NCBI GenBank assembly: GCA_029931535.1
Contig: JAQPZY010000951.1
Coordinates: 750,535-814,534, forward strand
Direction of reading: 5' to 3'
DNA: 64,000 bases
From: Margaritifera margaritifera
Lineage: Eukaryota > Mollusca > Bivalvia > Unionida > Margaritiferidae
The notes below the pieces were generated by a model, which ran no database searches, had not been told where the DNA came from, and worked only from the letters and a program-made list of their open reading frames with translations. Made by a program: the position numbers and the translations under genes. How positions within the stretch are numbered: the first letter of the stretch is position 1; each line of letters starts with the position of its first letter. This document shows positions 33,623-45,115 of this stretch, one piece after another.

Positions 33623-33717
33623 ATTCTATTATCACATTGTATTCTATTATCACATTGTATTCTATTATCACATTGTATTCTATTATCACATTGTATTCTA
33701 TTATCACATTGTATTCT
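33623..33717. repeat. 18-bp minisatellite
   Basis: About five copies of ATTCTATTATCACATTGT. The length is a multiple of three, so the minus strand reads as a repeated YNVIIE hexapeptide. This looks fortuitous. Confidence 0.95.
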
Positions 33718-34404
33718 GCAGTTTTCATTAAAATTGTTTAGTTATCTGAGTGCTCTTTTGTTCTCTAACCAAAGGCATACGTCACAAAACCGCAGAAACC
33801 GCTTTCGTGCTCTCGCTCTGTGTGAGTTTTAATGATATCAGCAATGTGATACGTGATACCACTGATACAGCACACTGAATTATGCTGACACTAGGATTTA
33901 GCGAACATGAAGAATCAAATCGATATCACCGCATCACACCTAAACAATACGATTAGCGGTGCAAATGGATAGGTAGGTCAAATGTGCGACTCCTTCCTTG
34001 TAACTTTTCCATAGAGATTGAAAGACATATAGCCACACGCACAAACACAAATGTCCAGCAGAAAGAAAATATTAAGTATTTTAAGGATGCCTTAACATGG
34101 CTAAAATTATATTTTCACATCCACCTCTCTATTACCTAATATTAAAATAAGATGTCACTAACATGGCTAATGTCCCCTAAATGCCCAAAGTGTGGATTGG
34201 ATGCACTTTGAGAATGTGTACAACATGGAATGAGGATGTCTTTATGCGTCGGACTAACGGACTTTTCAAGACTATGTTGGTATTAACAGATGTCCAAAAC
34301 CTGGGACCAGATTTACAAAAGGAAATTCCTCTCCTTTTCAGCCTTACTATATATCAGTGTAGTAACACTTACTATATATCAGTTTAGTACCAGGCTCTTG
34401 ACAC
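33718..34404. other. Non-coding, nothing recognised
   Basis: TACTATATATCAGT occurs twice near 34345-34385 and again near 35085. No gene is supported. Confidence 0.5.
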
Positions 34405-34640
34405 ATTAACTTACAGTAGCCTCGAGTAATCACCTTTCGCGGACTTAACGTGAATTGTAAGGCGTTCGTTATAATATTATGATAATCTATTCAAATAATC
34501 CATAAAGAGTGTTCAACTATATCTACTTCATTTAATCAGCGTGAAATTTATTTTGGCATTCATGTACATTAGTTAATAATTACCGTTTTTCCGAGCGTGT
34601 GTATGTTTACTTATTTCCGGAAGTGACGTCCATGGTTCGT
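34405..34640 (+). repeat. Dispersed repeat pair, copy 2
   Basis: Same family and orientation as 23195-23390, sharing CTTAACGTGAATT, GCGTTCGTTATAATATT, AATCTATTCAAATAA and CTTCATTTAATC. Confidence 0.8.
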
Positions 34641-35010
34641 AACGCTGACTAAAAAGTCACGTGGCATATGACCGGATAGTGCCAGTTAGACCAAGGTATG
34701 GATATTATTAGTTTATAGCGTCTCCGTGTTTATGAAATTTAAAAAAATTAAATTTACAAATGAATAATTTTTTTCCGTTAATTCAATATGCCGTTTGTGT
34801 ACTTACATTACCGCTTGCTTGTTCTTTACCATATAGACTCAATAGACTGAGAGAGAGACAGACAGACATACAGAGAGACAGAGGGAGAGAGAAATTTAAA
34901 AATAGACACTGGTGAATGGATACACATTTTATTATAATAGATTCAATGTCTTTTGATGTAGAATATATGTTTATTATGAAATAATACTGAGATAGGCCAA
35001 CGACAACTGG

Positions 35011-35160
35011 CCGCTGTACGATACATGATTTGTATACCACACAGTGTCTTAATTTACCTTTTTGCAAAGACTTGTAATAGATATACTTACTATATATCAG
35101 TGTCGTAGCTTACAGTGCATGATTTGTACAGCACACAGTGTCTTAATTTACTTTTTTTGA
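35011..35160. repeat. Short tandem duplication
   Basis: CATGATTTGTA, then CACACAGTGTCTTAATTTAC, occurs at 35024-35057 and again at 35118-35151. A (GA/GACA)-rich tract precedes it at 34850-34892. Confidence 0.85.
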
Positions 35161-35167
35161 AAGATTA

Positions 35168-35350
35168 CTAAACCGAGATCTTGGATTAGTCAATGGAGAT
35201 GTCGGATTAGTAAACAGAGACCTCGGATTAGCAAACCGAGATCTCTGATTCGTAAATCGAGATCTCGGATTAGTAAAACGAGTTTTCATTTTATTAAATC
35301 GAGATCTCGGAGAAGTAAACCGAGATCTCGGATTAGTAAACCGACAAATC
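35168..35350. repeat. Palindromic minisatellite
   Basis: About eight units of 23-24 bp built on ACCGAGATCTCGGATTAGTA. Each unit carries the self-complementary CCGAGATCTCGG, so each can form a small cruciform. Units vary by point changes. Confidence 0.9.
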
Positions 35351-35415
35351 TGATTGAAATAAACGTGAAGTGTGTCCCTTCAGGGGCTCCGTACTTTTGT
35401 AATCTGATATACAAA

Positions 35416-35581
35416 CAAATTAAAAAGCCCCTCCTGAAATACATATCGTATCAGGCGTCGATTTCCTCGGGATGTATATTTTCCTGAAACCGATAGAAAA
35501 ATAAAGACAACCATGTTGTATTTCCTTATTTATTATTCAATTTCCACGACAATGGTACATAAATACAGTTGTTTTAACCCA

Positions 35582-35658
<77 letters not shown>

Positions 35659-36310
35659 TTCGCACAATTTCTTCTATCAAATATGGCAAATATTAAAGTA
35701 ACTTAACACTTTTAAAAAGCCCCTCCTGAAATATATATCGCATCAGATACACACTGTAACGTTGGCTGACACGCGCCAAGTCCCGGATACCAGAGTTCTA
35801 CAGGAGGTTAAAATATACCTTTGAAATTACCTATTTATGAAACTGAAAGAAGGTTTCGATTTCCCGAGGATGTTTATTTTCCTGAAACCGGAAGAAAAAA
35901 AGAGAAAACCAAGTTGATTTCTTTACTTATTATTCAAGTTCCACGACAACAGTATTGAAATACATTTGTGTTTGTCCATTTATCTATCTATCTATCTTGT
36001 AAAAAATAAATGGGGCAATTTTCTCTCAAATATTAAATTAATTCAACACTGTTAAGAAGCCACTCCTGATCTCATCAGTTTCACACTGTAACGTTGGCCG
36101 ACACACGCGTCAAGTCCCGGATATCAGATTTCTACAGGAGATTACAAAATGACTTTGAAACCATCTAATTATGAAATTGAAAGCAGGGGTCTAATTCCTG
36201 GGGATTTTTATTTTCTTGAAACTTGTAGAAAAAAGAAGGAAACCATGTTGTATTTCCTTACTTATTATTCAGTTTGCACCAGAATTACGTTGAAAGCAGG
36301 TTTACATAGA
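35416..36310. repeat. Three diverged tandem units with an internal microsatellite
   Basis: Units begin AAAAAGCCCCTCCTGAAAT at about 35419, 35713 and 36054. They share TTTTCCTGAAACC-GA-AGAAAAA, CCATGTTGTATTTCCTTA, TTATTCA-TTTCCACGACAA and CACTGTAACGTTGGC-GACAC. The first unit lacks about 110 bp. At the same internal position unit 1 has (TA)n (35584-35657) and unit 2 has (TATC)n (about 35982-35997). This layout recalls molluscan satellite-like elements with an embedded microsatellite. Confidence 0.8.
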
Positions 36311-36569
36311 ATTCCTGGATATATATTGCAAGGTGATAGAGACGCCATATTTAATCTTGTTATACTTTCGGGGCTGTTTATGTTGCCTTGGTTAAACTTC
36401 ATTGAAATTTAGAAATTAAAAAAATAAAATGATAGAAACTCCTGGTTTTGAAAACAAGACGTGGCTTATTTTGTTTAATAACGTTTAGTGAAATAATTCT
36501 TCTACTGAATAGAATTTAAACTTTCAGGTAGACAAACAAGTATATGCTGAGGCTGAGACCCACAAACAC

Positions 36570-36581
36570 TCACACACACAC

Positions 36582-36632
<51 letters not shown>

Positions 36633-36650
36633 TGTGTGTGTGTGTGTGTC
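36570..36650. repeat. (CA)n(TA)n(TG)n microsatellite
   Basis: CA at 36570-36581, TA at 36583-36629, TG at 36633-36649. It flanks the outer part of an inverted repeat. Confidence 0.96.
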
Positions 36651-36654
36651 TTTA

Positions 36655-36985
36655 CAAACATAAATATATAGAAGCAAATACGTACACCAACACATCCATG
36701 CATTCATCCATCAATCAAAACATGCATGCATTCAATGATACATATATAGATACTAACTTACGTATTTGTGTACTTGCGCGCATTTACATACATGTATGCA
36801 AACCTACATGAGGGGTTATAATCAAAAAGTTATATATGAATTGTAATTCAACGAAGTTTATAACAGATAATTGGCTGCTACAGTCGTACATCAATGTCGT
36901 ATTTGTTTTGTTTTAAAATAAGTGAAAATTACAAATAAAGGAAAGAGTTAAGCACTTGCCTGGAACCTGTAAGTGTTTTCATTTG
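36655..36985 (+). repeat. Outer inverted repeat, left arm
   Basis: ACGTACACCAACACATCC, GGGTTATAATCAAAA, TTGTAATTCAACG, CTACAGTCGTA and AAAGGAAA-AG-T-AAG-ACTT match, in order, the reverse complement of 46400-46700. Both arms have a TA microsatellite on their outer side. Confidence 0.75.
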
Positions 36986-37089
36986 TGTGCATTGATAAAC
37001 CAAAAAGCAGTCAAGACATATTATTCCTTGAACTTTCTTGTTTCTCCCCTTCTTATCTAAACTGCTTTAAAGCTTTGATAACTCAAACA

Positions 37090-37860
37090 TGATTCTCTCT
37101 AATACTCTACTCAAATCTTTCACTCAGTCCATGTGAATAGCATTCTCTTCTCTGAGACCCCGAAAATCTCGAACCAAACCTGTTCGATATGTTGTTCAAC
37201 ATCGACTTAACCAAAATTTTCAAATAACCGTGACATTGCATGATCGTCGTTGGTAGGATGGTATGGATATGAAAAGGAAGAGTTTCTTGTTTGTACAGAC
37301 AACGTATGGTAGCCATCCCTCCCAATGAGTGAGACCTATGTCAATGCAAAACAATTTTAACTACGCTTTTCAAATGACCTTGACGTTTAGTGAGGTCAGA
37401 TGGATGGTTTGGTCGCACGAATATGAAAGGGTACACATTCCGATTCTACCGTCTAAGTATATCAGCCATCCCACTCAAAGTTTGGAAACAACAACTGAAC
37501 TGATACACTATAACCGAGCACTTGACAAATAGTATAAATTACATTGGCATTGATTTGGGGATAGAGACAGTGTGGGTACGGGAAGTTGAAACGTCAATGC
37601 TTGCTAATTCTACTGTCTAAGTATAAGAGCAATCCCTCAGAGGGTTTACGACTTGTTACTATACAGAAGAAACAAAAATTCCGAAAATATCACCAAGATT
37701 TTCAAACGACTTTGGTCTTGTCAGTGGTGTACAGGAAGTGTGTACATTAGGGACGTTTCATCATAAAGAGAAACTTGAACCAAACCTTAGACAATGTTGA
37801 CCTCGCCGCCGTCAGAATGAGTGAGCCCTATGTCTAACTTATCCTGAAGCAGGCGAAACA
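37090..37860. repeat. Diverged tandem repeat region
   Basis: Words recur about every 150-210 bp: TTTTCAAATAACCGTGAC / TTTTCAAATGACCTTGAC / TTTTCAAACGACTTTGG, and CTAAGTATA-AGC-ATCCC / AGCCATCCCTCCCAATGAGTG. Three to four old units seem present. Non-coding. Confidence 0.55.
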
Positions 37861-38024
37861 AAATTAAAATCTGCAACTACATGACAAACTAATTCCTAAC
37901 AGAGGTTATGATTATTATTATACTGATGATTTTTACAGTTCCCTACCCAGAGGAGTCAGGTTATGGCAGAAAGTGAAGACAACATTCTTCCTCCACCACC
38001 ACCACCACCGCCACCGCCACCCCG

Positions 38025-40450
38025 CTTTTTCCATATTCATTGTTTCCTTGTTTATGTTTTGCTTCCTTATGACTCCGGTATTAAAACCTTACATTTAATT
38101 CATTAATTATTCATTAATAAACAATATGCGTTTAGTTTGCTTATACAATTTTCTGCAATTCAGAATTAAATATTTAATACACTATATTGGTAACATTTTA
38201 TGATTTGATTAATCTTACGAAAGGAACAGTACTGCATAGTTGTGAAACTTTATTGTTTAAATGTTCAATGTGTCTGATTTTAAAGTTTATCCCTGACCTT
38301 TAATGATGTCACAGTTTTAAAAAGTGACAATAAGATGGTCAAGCTTTAACAAGCAGAGTTATTCGCGATTACATCGTGTTAAATATTAAGAAGGTGAAGC
38401 ATAACTACAAGATGTATTTACGTCTTAGGAAGTCTACCATCATCCTTATGTTTGCATTTGCAAAGCAAGGAATCGGTGGCCGCGTGAGCTGAAAGGGCGA
38501 GGTTTGTGCATCTAAGACTATTTTACTCACATTTCGATCAAATGTTTGTGCTAAAATCCATTTCCAAACATTTTGGCTTCAGACCGAAAAATAAAAAATC
38601 CCTCCCATCTTTTGGACTATACGTTTCGACCTAAGCAAGGTTGTCCTCAGTTGGCAAGAAAAATCTTTCATAAAGACACGCACAAAGAGTGACATAAGCA
38701 GGCTATACCTATTTACCTTTTTGGACAGAGAAGCAAACCTATCCCAAGTATAAAGAGCGACCTAGCATATATGTACAAAGTGAACAGTTCAGATGCAAAC
38801 TAGAAACACTATAGTGCTGAATGGCTGTTTAACAATGTTTTTTGTATCATTTATGAAGTATAGGACTAATGTCTAATGCAGATATTTTTTCATATATTGA
38901 TAGTTTCTACGGGGACTATCAAGTGAAAGACCTAGTTCCATTTGTACAATTTATTCGGTAGCAACAAGATTAAAGTTTGTTTAACTTCATTAGAAATACA
39001 AACACTCAGCTGTTCGGTACATCGATTCAGCTCTGAGCATACCAAAATTTGTAATATCTTTCAATGATTCCACTGAATGACAGTGGCATAGTTTACCCTT
39101 CATCGAATTCCATCATGCATCGCGCCTATGTGGCTTTTTACATGCATTATATCATAAACACAGAATACGATTGAAAAGCGATTGCAGCGCAAAAATATTC
39201 ACACGCCTTCTTAGTGCTACTTCTAGTGTTGCCGTATTCCTCTATACGAGTGGATTAAGAATTTGTTAAACCCAACCTCTTTCTCTAGAAGTAGAAATAT
39301 CATTGCCACTCTTGTGTATTACTAACTGGAATATTTCGGAACAGAATGGCTTTTTTACAAATTTTCTTCCTTGATTTCCATAAATTATATTTTTAAAACA
39401 AAATGCTTTCTTAATCTGCCAAACTACGTATCTTTCAATATTAATGTCGATCCTATACTAGTATTAGCTTTAATAAATTCAAAAAATGTATCAGTATATT
39501 GAACCTCGGTATTTTATATAACCCGTTAAAATTGTATGGTAAGTCTGTGTTGTTTCATAGTTACAGACACGCTGTTTTGTAATTCCTATAAAGAATTATG
39601 GATAGTAGGACATGCCTTGTGTACAAAAAGTACAGGTCTACTGGTGAGAATAGACATTGACCCAGAAAAGGAGCGGCATCGCTATTAACCAGGACGATGG
39701 CCGATAGCGGCCGACTGATTACAACATCAAAGTAACATAAATCTGTACATGTACACATTTTGCTAATTTGTATACATGCACAAATTTTTCTTACTCATAA
39801 CTAAAGCCAATTAACAACATTCCTTGCGCAATAATAAATTAGCTTAAATACAGCTTTCTGATAAGGAATGAACCTCTCGTGTTATTTATTTTTTCGTCTG
39901 AACTGGTGTTTACCCGGTAGGTTTTGTTCGAATTCTTCCTTGATGTATCAGTGTGAACTTAAATAGACCAGTTTAATTGGCAAAATGTGTACATCTACAA
40001 ATGTATGTTACTTTAATGTTGTAATCTGGCGGCGCTATCGGCCGTCGGAAACCAGGCTGTTACTGTTGCACAATAACGACACCCACTATGTGACCCGATT
40101 TGAAGATGAATCACATTACCTGGCGAAAGAAACCATCCGAAACTAACGGTGGTAATTTTAGCTGTATCGTTGAAACATCCCACAATAGATAATCTAAATG
40201 TTCTTCTTACTAAGTAAGGCTTAAAGTATATATATTCGTTATTAAAATGAGCAGATGATATTTGTGTCACGAAAGAGGGCAGACGGATTCGGGTAATTCG
40301 ACAGGAACGCGAAATAGTGTTTAGGGAAATTGCGGGTTTGAATAGGGCCCATACAAAGCCGAGTCGGCTCTTGTTATGCGTCGCTGGGCAAAGAAATTTA
40401 ATCGGATTTCCCAGGTGAAATAAATAAACAAAGTTTCTCTCGTTCCTCAC
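38025..40450 (+). repeat. Large inverted duplication, left arm
   Basis: At least seven blocks align in order with the reverse complement of 41411-43905: 38030-38120, 38230-38480, 38545-38645 (GGACTATACGTTTCGACC), 38840-39130 (GACTGAATGACAGTGGC-type), 39310-39400 (TATTACTAACTGGAATATTT), 39505-39655 (AATTCCTATAAAGAA) and 40265-40345 (a SINE-like repeat). Substitutions and indels are common, so it is old. No coding frame is shared. Confidence 0.85.
40250..40450 (+). mobile_element. SINE-like repeat inside the left arm
   Basis: Contains a B-box-like GCGGGTTTGAATAGG. It matches the reverse complement of 41411-41600 (AATTCG-CAGGAACG-GAAA, GCGGGTT-GAAT). It was probably already present before the inverted duplication, since it sits at the mirror position. 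Confidence 0.6.
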
Positions 40451-40536
40451 ATATCTAGCTACTTTCCAAAAGTATATATATGAATCTTTAGTTCTACTGA
40501 TGTATTCCGTCTATATTCATTTAGAGTTAATATATT

Positions 40537-40540
<4 letters not shown>

Positions 40541-40614
<74 letters not shown>
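40541..40614. repeat. (TC)n(TA)n microsatellite
   Basis: TC to 40569, then TA to 40614, in the central spacer between the inverted arms. Confidence 0.96.
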
Positions 40615-40617
<3 letters not shown>

Positions 40618-40787
40618 TTTTCTTCTTTATTGTTGTCCTTTTCCTACCCTTCTTGATTTGTTTTCCTCTTTCCTTCCATCTGTCTATCTATCTCTCTGTT
40701 TGCCCTTCTGGCTGGCTGTTTGTTTATTTTTGTAGTTCTTGTTTCTTGAAAAAGATTAATTAACTCATTATTTTAAAACAAAGGGAT

Positions 40788-40896
40788 TTATGAATAAAAA
40801 TCACCTTAGCCCATGTAAGCGGTTTATGATTGAAAATGAGCTTAGCAATGTAAGGGGTTTAGGACTGAAAATCACCTTAGCCCATTTAAGCGGGTC
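40788..40896. repeat. 35-bp minisatellite, three units
   Basis: Three consecutive units with TGAAAATCACCTTAGCCCAT-type cores followed by TAAGCGG/TAAGGGG. It lies almost exactly at the centre of the large inverted duplication. The rest of the spacer to 41410 shows nothing recognisable. Confidence 0.85.
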
Positions 40897-41410
40897 CGAC
40901 TCAGAAAAGAGGTTTGTGCCTTCTAAAGGACTTAATTATTAAGTCTACTCAGAATAGTTACTTTCTTCTAGAATAAGACATACAAATTACTAAAAGATTA
41001 CAAAACGAATCTATCTCAGATTGCAGTTGGAGATTGTCTATCGTGCTTTATGAAAATTAAACATCGAAAACAAAGATAGAAAATACAGGGATTTATAACT
41101 AGCATAGAAGAGGTTTTACATTAGCTGACAGGCAATTTCGACTTGTAACGTGAGACAAACGACATTTATCAGCTGATTCGTTCGTATTTATTGCGTTACC
41201 ATGAATAAATAGCGAAAGAGAACACTGCAACTGTGATAAATACAGCACATTACTCTTGTAGACGAAAAGTCAGGTTCCATTTTAAAACAAAAAACAAAAA
41301 AAAAACTAAAAAAACACCATAACATAAAATTAGATACTGGACTAAAAGAAATGCAAAAATGTCTGGCGTTAAATGCATATCAACACATGAAAAGTTATAT
41401 TTTTCCGAAG

Positions 41411-41600
41411 AAATTTGGTTGAATTGTTTTGCTCCACGCCAAATAGGGATAGCGGACCCGGCATGGTGTGGGGAGGATTCGAACCCGCAATTTTCTTAAT
41501 AACTTTTCACGTTCCTGCCGAATTATCTGTATCTGTGTGCTCACTTTCAGTCACACAAATAGCATGTACTCGCTTCAGTAACAAGTGTATTTTCCCATAG
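41411..41600 (-). mobile_element. SINE-like repeat inside the right arm
   Basis: On the minus strand a B-box GGGTTCGAATCCTCC is preceded by ATAATTCGGCAGGAACG. It is a mirror partner of 40250-40450. The A-box is degenerate. Confidence 0.6.
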
Positions 41601-43905
41601 CGTGACATATTATGACGAATACTCTGGTTAGCTCTTGTGCGGTTTTACCACCTCATTCCAGTGCATAGAATTACACCTTTACACCTTTACACCAGGGATC
41701 CAGTAGTTCTGTATGGTCGGTTTTGCCTTGTAATGTAATTTGTCTTAAAACAGATCCCAAATTACGTGTTCTTACTGCGTACAAGTCAAGGCTTGGATAA
41801 TAACCATGACATTCATTTGCTGCTGCAGTGTCTATTCTCATCAGTAGACCTGTACTCTTGTACACATGGCATGGTCTACTGTTCAGCTTTCTTTATAGGA
41901 ATTACAAAACAAAATTAGTGTAATAATGAAACGCCGCAGACTTACCATACGGTTTTAACGGATTATATGAAATATCCAGGTTCAATAAACAGATACAGCT
42001 AGCAGCAGGGACGGCTAGTAGACCGCCTGATTTGGCTCCAGTGATGATTTCACCAAGGTGTATATGTTCGGAAAAAAGTAATGCCCAGGGAGAGACCCAC
42101 ATCAATTGCCAACCCAGACGCTGGCTGTGTTATTCTTATCTTTGTTTTCAATTGATGATAATTGTATGCACACTCGCAAGTTCAACACCTGTCGCTCGAA
42201 TTGTGGAGCTTTTCCTGCGAAAAAGAGACCAAAATAGTCTTACTCTTTGTAAGTTTTTGTTTTCCATAGCATTTTCAAGCTCAAGTTCTCGCATAATAAT
42301 TTATGGAGATCAGAGAGGAACATTTGTCATAAAGCCATTCTGTTCCGAAATATTCCAGTTAGTAATACATAACAGTAGTAAGGATACTGCTGCTTCTAGA
42401 GAAACAAAAATACCCTGCACAGTCTGGTGGAGTATAACAAACCCACTAATATAGGGATATGACAACACTAAAAATAAAGCGTAGAAAGTTTTAGAGCAGC
42501 TAGACTGAGAGTGTGTTTTGTGTACTTTTGATGCGCTAGAGTCACTTTTCGATAGAATTCTGTTCCTATAATATCACGCATTCAAAAACCCATATAGGTG
42601 CGATACGTGATGGGATTCGATGGATAATAAAATACGCCACTGTCATTCAGTCGAACCACTGAACGATAATACCAATTTTGGGATGGTCAGAGCTGAAACA
42701 AAGTTCCTAAAATCTTATCTTGTATTTCTAATCAAGCAAACAAGTTTGCATTCTGTTCCTGCTGAATAAACTCGTAGAAATGGAACTTGGATCGGTGATT
42801 TGAGAGTCTTTGTAAAAACTGTCATAATTTCCCCCTCCTGCAAAATATCGTCATCAGAAATTATAAATCCTATGCTTCATAAATGATATCAAACATATTG
42901 TTTAAATGCGAGTGAGCGCTTTTGTGCTTTTTGCTTATGTCTGAACATTTCAACTTGTACATAGATAATAGAGCCTTTCTTTATTCATGCAGTTAAATCT
43001 TTCATTATTTTGTTCTTTTTCCTTTTTTAGTTGTTTCCCTGTCCACAAAATGCAGTATTTCTGTTTTTTATGTGTCACTCATTGTGTGTTTCTCTGTGTA
43101 TATATATATTTTTTTTTTTTTTTTTGCCAAATGCGAATAACCTTGCTTAGGTCGAAACGTATAGTCCAAGAGATAGGATGGTATTTTGTGTTTTATCCGT
43201 CTGAGGCCAAAATCTTTGGAAATGGATTTTAGCTCAAACATATGAGCGAAATGCAAAATAGACAGCTTTACTTGCACAAAACTGGCCAATCCAGCACACG
43301 TAGCCACCTAATTTGTTTCGGATTCATTGCATTGAATGCAAACAAAAGGATGATGACAGGCTTCCTAAAACTAAAACATTAATAAATCTTGCAGTTATGC
43401 TTCAGCTTTTCAATTTTTTGTGTGATTTAGTCGCAAATACTCTGATGTTTAAAGCTTCACCATCTTATTATCACTTTTGCAAGCATTGACATCATCAATG
43501 GGCAAGTATAACTTTTAAAATCATACACACCGAGAATTAAAACAATAAAGTTTCACTACTATTGCAATGTCTTCCCGAGAGTATTTACACTTTTCTGGTC
43601 TTGATAAAGATAAATGCATATAAGTCGGTACCAAAGGTGGTTCATGATCTTGTTGAAGCTGCAAATTTGAAATTTTGTCATAATAATTAGGCTGAAATAT
43701 GCAGCACTATTCCTTTCGTAACGTTAACCAGATCATAAAACAGTACTAGTATATTATATCCTTCTTTTCTGAATTGAAGGGAAACGGAACAGCAAACTAA
43801 AGGCATGTTATTAATTAATGCCTAACTTAAGAATAAAATGTAAGATAAGTGTAATACAGTATATACAATGAAGCAAAACATAAGCTAGAAAACACTTAAT
43901 ATGGA
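41411..43905 (-). repeat. Large inverted duplication, right arm
   Basis: Reverse-complement partner of 38025-40450. It has extra segments missing from the left arm, for example about 140 bp near 43580-43720. A 140-codon plus frame at 42032-42454 lies here; its counterpart in the other arm is not open, which argues against a conserved gene. Confidence 0.85.
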
Positions 43906-44971
43906 AAAAACAGGGGTTTGTGATTTGTGATTATAGTCAATTTGTTCCCTGTTTTGCTAAATTGTAGGACTGCTGCCCTTGCATCTCCCCAAGTTATTTT
44001 TTCCACTTGTCTTGTCTTTGCAGTGTCACCATACAAAGCTTAACAATTTTAACCATTTTATAATATGTATTACCGTTCATCTCTTAATATATTTCGATGC
44101 ATTTTCCAAAGCAAAGTGTCCGAAAGATACCGTTTGTTTGTCCATCATGTGTAGGAGAAGAGATAAAAATGAATTTGTTTCATTTTTATGAGCTTGATCG
44201 CTTAGTACATCAACTGATGGGTTAAAACGTGCTCTAGATCATTTGCACACTGCCAGGAAACTGTATGAAGTATCAGCATTACATTAGCAAATACAAGTAA
44301 GAAGTTGTCTTACCTTTATGTGCTATTAATGACGTGATATTAGACTGAGCTTGATTCTCAGTTTTCCAGTTGCAGCGTGGAACTTGGTAGTGCAGCTATA
44401 ATGAGGACTATCTCCTAGCTTTTAATAATACCGGTACCTTTCACACTCTGTTCACGACACTAATTGGTTTGCAATTTGCACCATTTGTAGGACTCTATTC
44501 CATAAATCATAATGGAAAGTGAGGATTTCCCTTAAGAATTAAAACACTCACTTTGGACCAAGCTAAATCACACTGTCCTATTTATTTATTGTTGTTTAAG
44601 TTACAACGTTATTCTTATCCCCTTTGTATAATCAAGGGAAAACGCTCAATTACTGTCCTTTTTGGGAATATATGCATACAGTTTTAGCAAAATATTTGTT
44701 TCAACATTGTAGAATTTCATGTCAGTGACTTTTTGCAGTCAGCATGAACCAAACATCATCGGCCAAGTTAGGATATTTTGCAGTTAAATCCTCTCATCGA
44801 TGACATATGTTCTTAGACTATACTGTTTTCATTTCATTGTATCTTCCCCCCCCCCCTTCCAAATCGTTGTTCATTTTATTAACCCAGTTTAAATCAGCAT
44901 ACACTAAATTAACAAATTGCAGTTATATTATGATATATCATTCTACCTTTCAATGTTGATCAGTATTTTAT
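43906..44971. other. Non-coding, nothing recognised
   Basis: A poly-C run lies at 44846-44857. No exons or repeat partners found. Confidence 0.5.
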
Positions 44972-45115
44972 ACTGCCTATATCATGCCGAGAAAATGGGA
45001 GTTAAGTGCCTTTCCAAAATACACATAGAGGCAGCCGACCCGGAATAGCCGTAGATGGTATCGAACCTGTGAACCTTGGATGACGAACCCAATTATCTAC
45101 CAACGCCGACTTTCT
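44972..45115 (-). mobile_element. tRNA-derived SINE, same family as 17307-17454
   Basis: The minus strand reads GTCGGCGTTGGTAGATAATT, B-box GGTTCGATACC, then GGGTCGGCTGCCTC, TTGGAAAGGCACTTA and a 3' end GCATGATATAGGCA. Order and 3' end match the copy at 17307-17454. It is more diverged in the A-box. Confidence 0.8.

Noticed and set aside
33531..33728. Repeat protein YNVIIE
   Set aside because: An 18-bp minisatellite read in frame. No start context and no flanking coding.
42032..42454. 140-codon plus frame
   Set aside because: It lies in the right arm of the inverted duplication. The matching left-arm sequence does not keep the frame, so it is not under coding selection.
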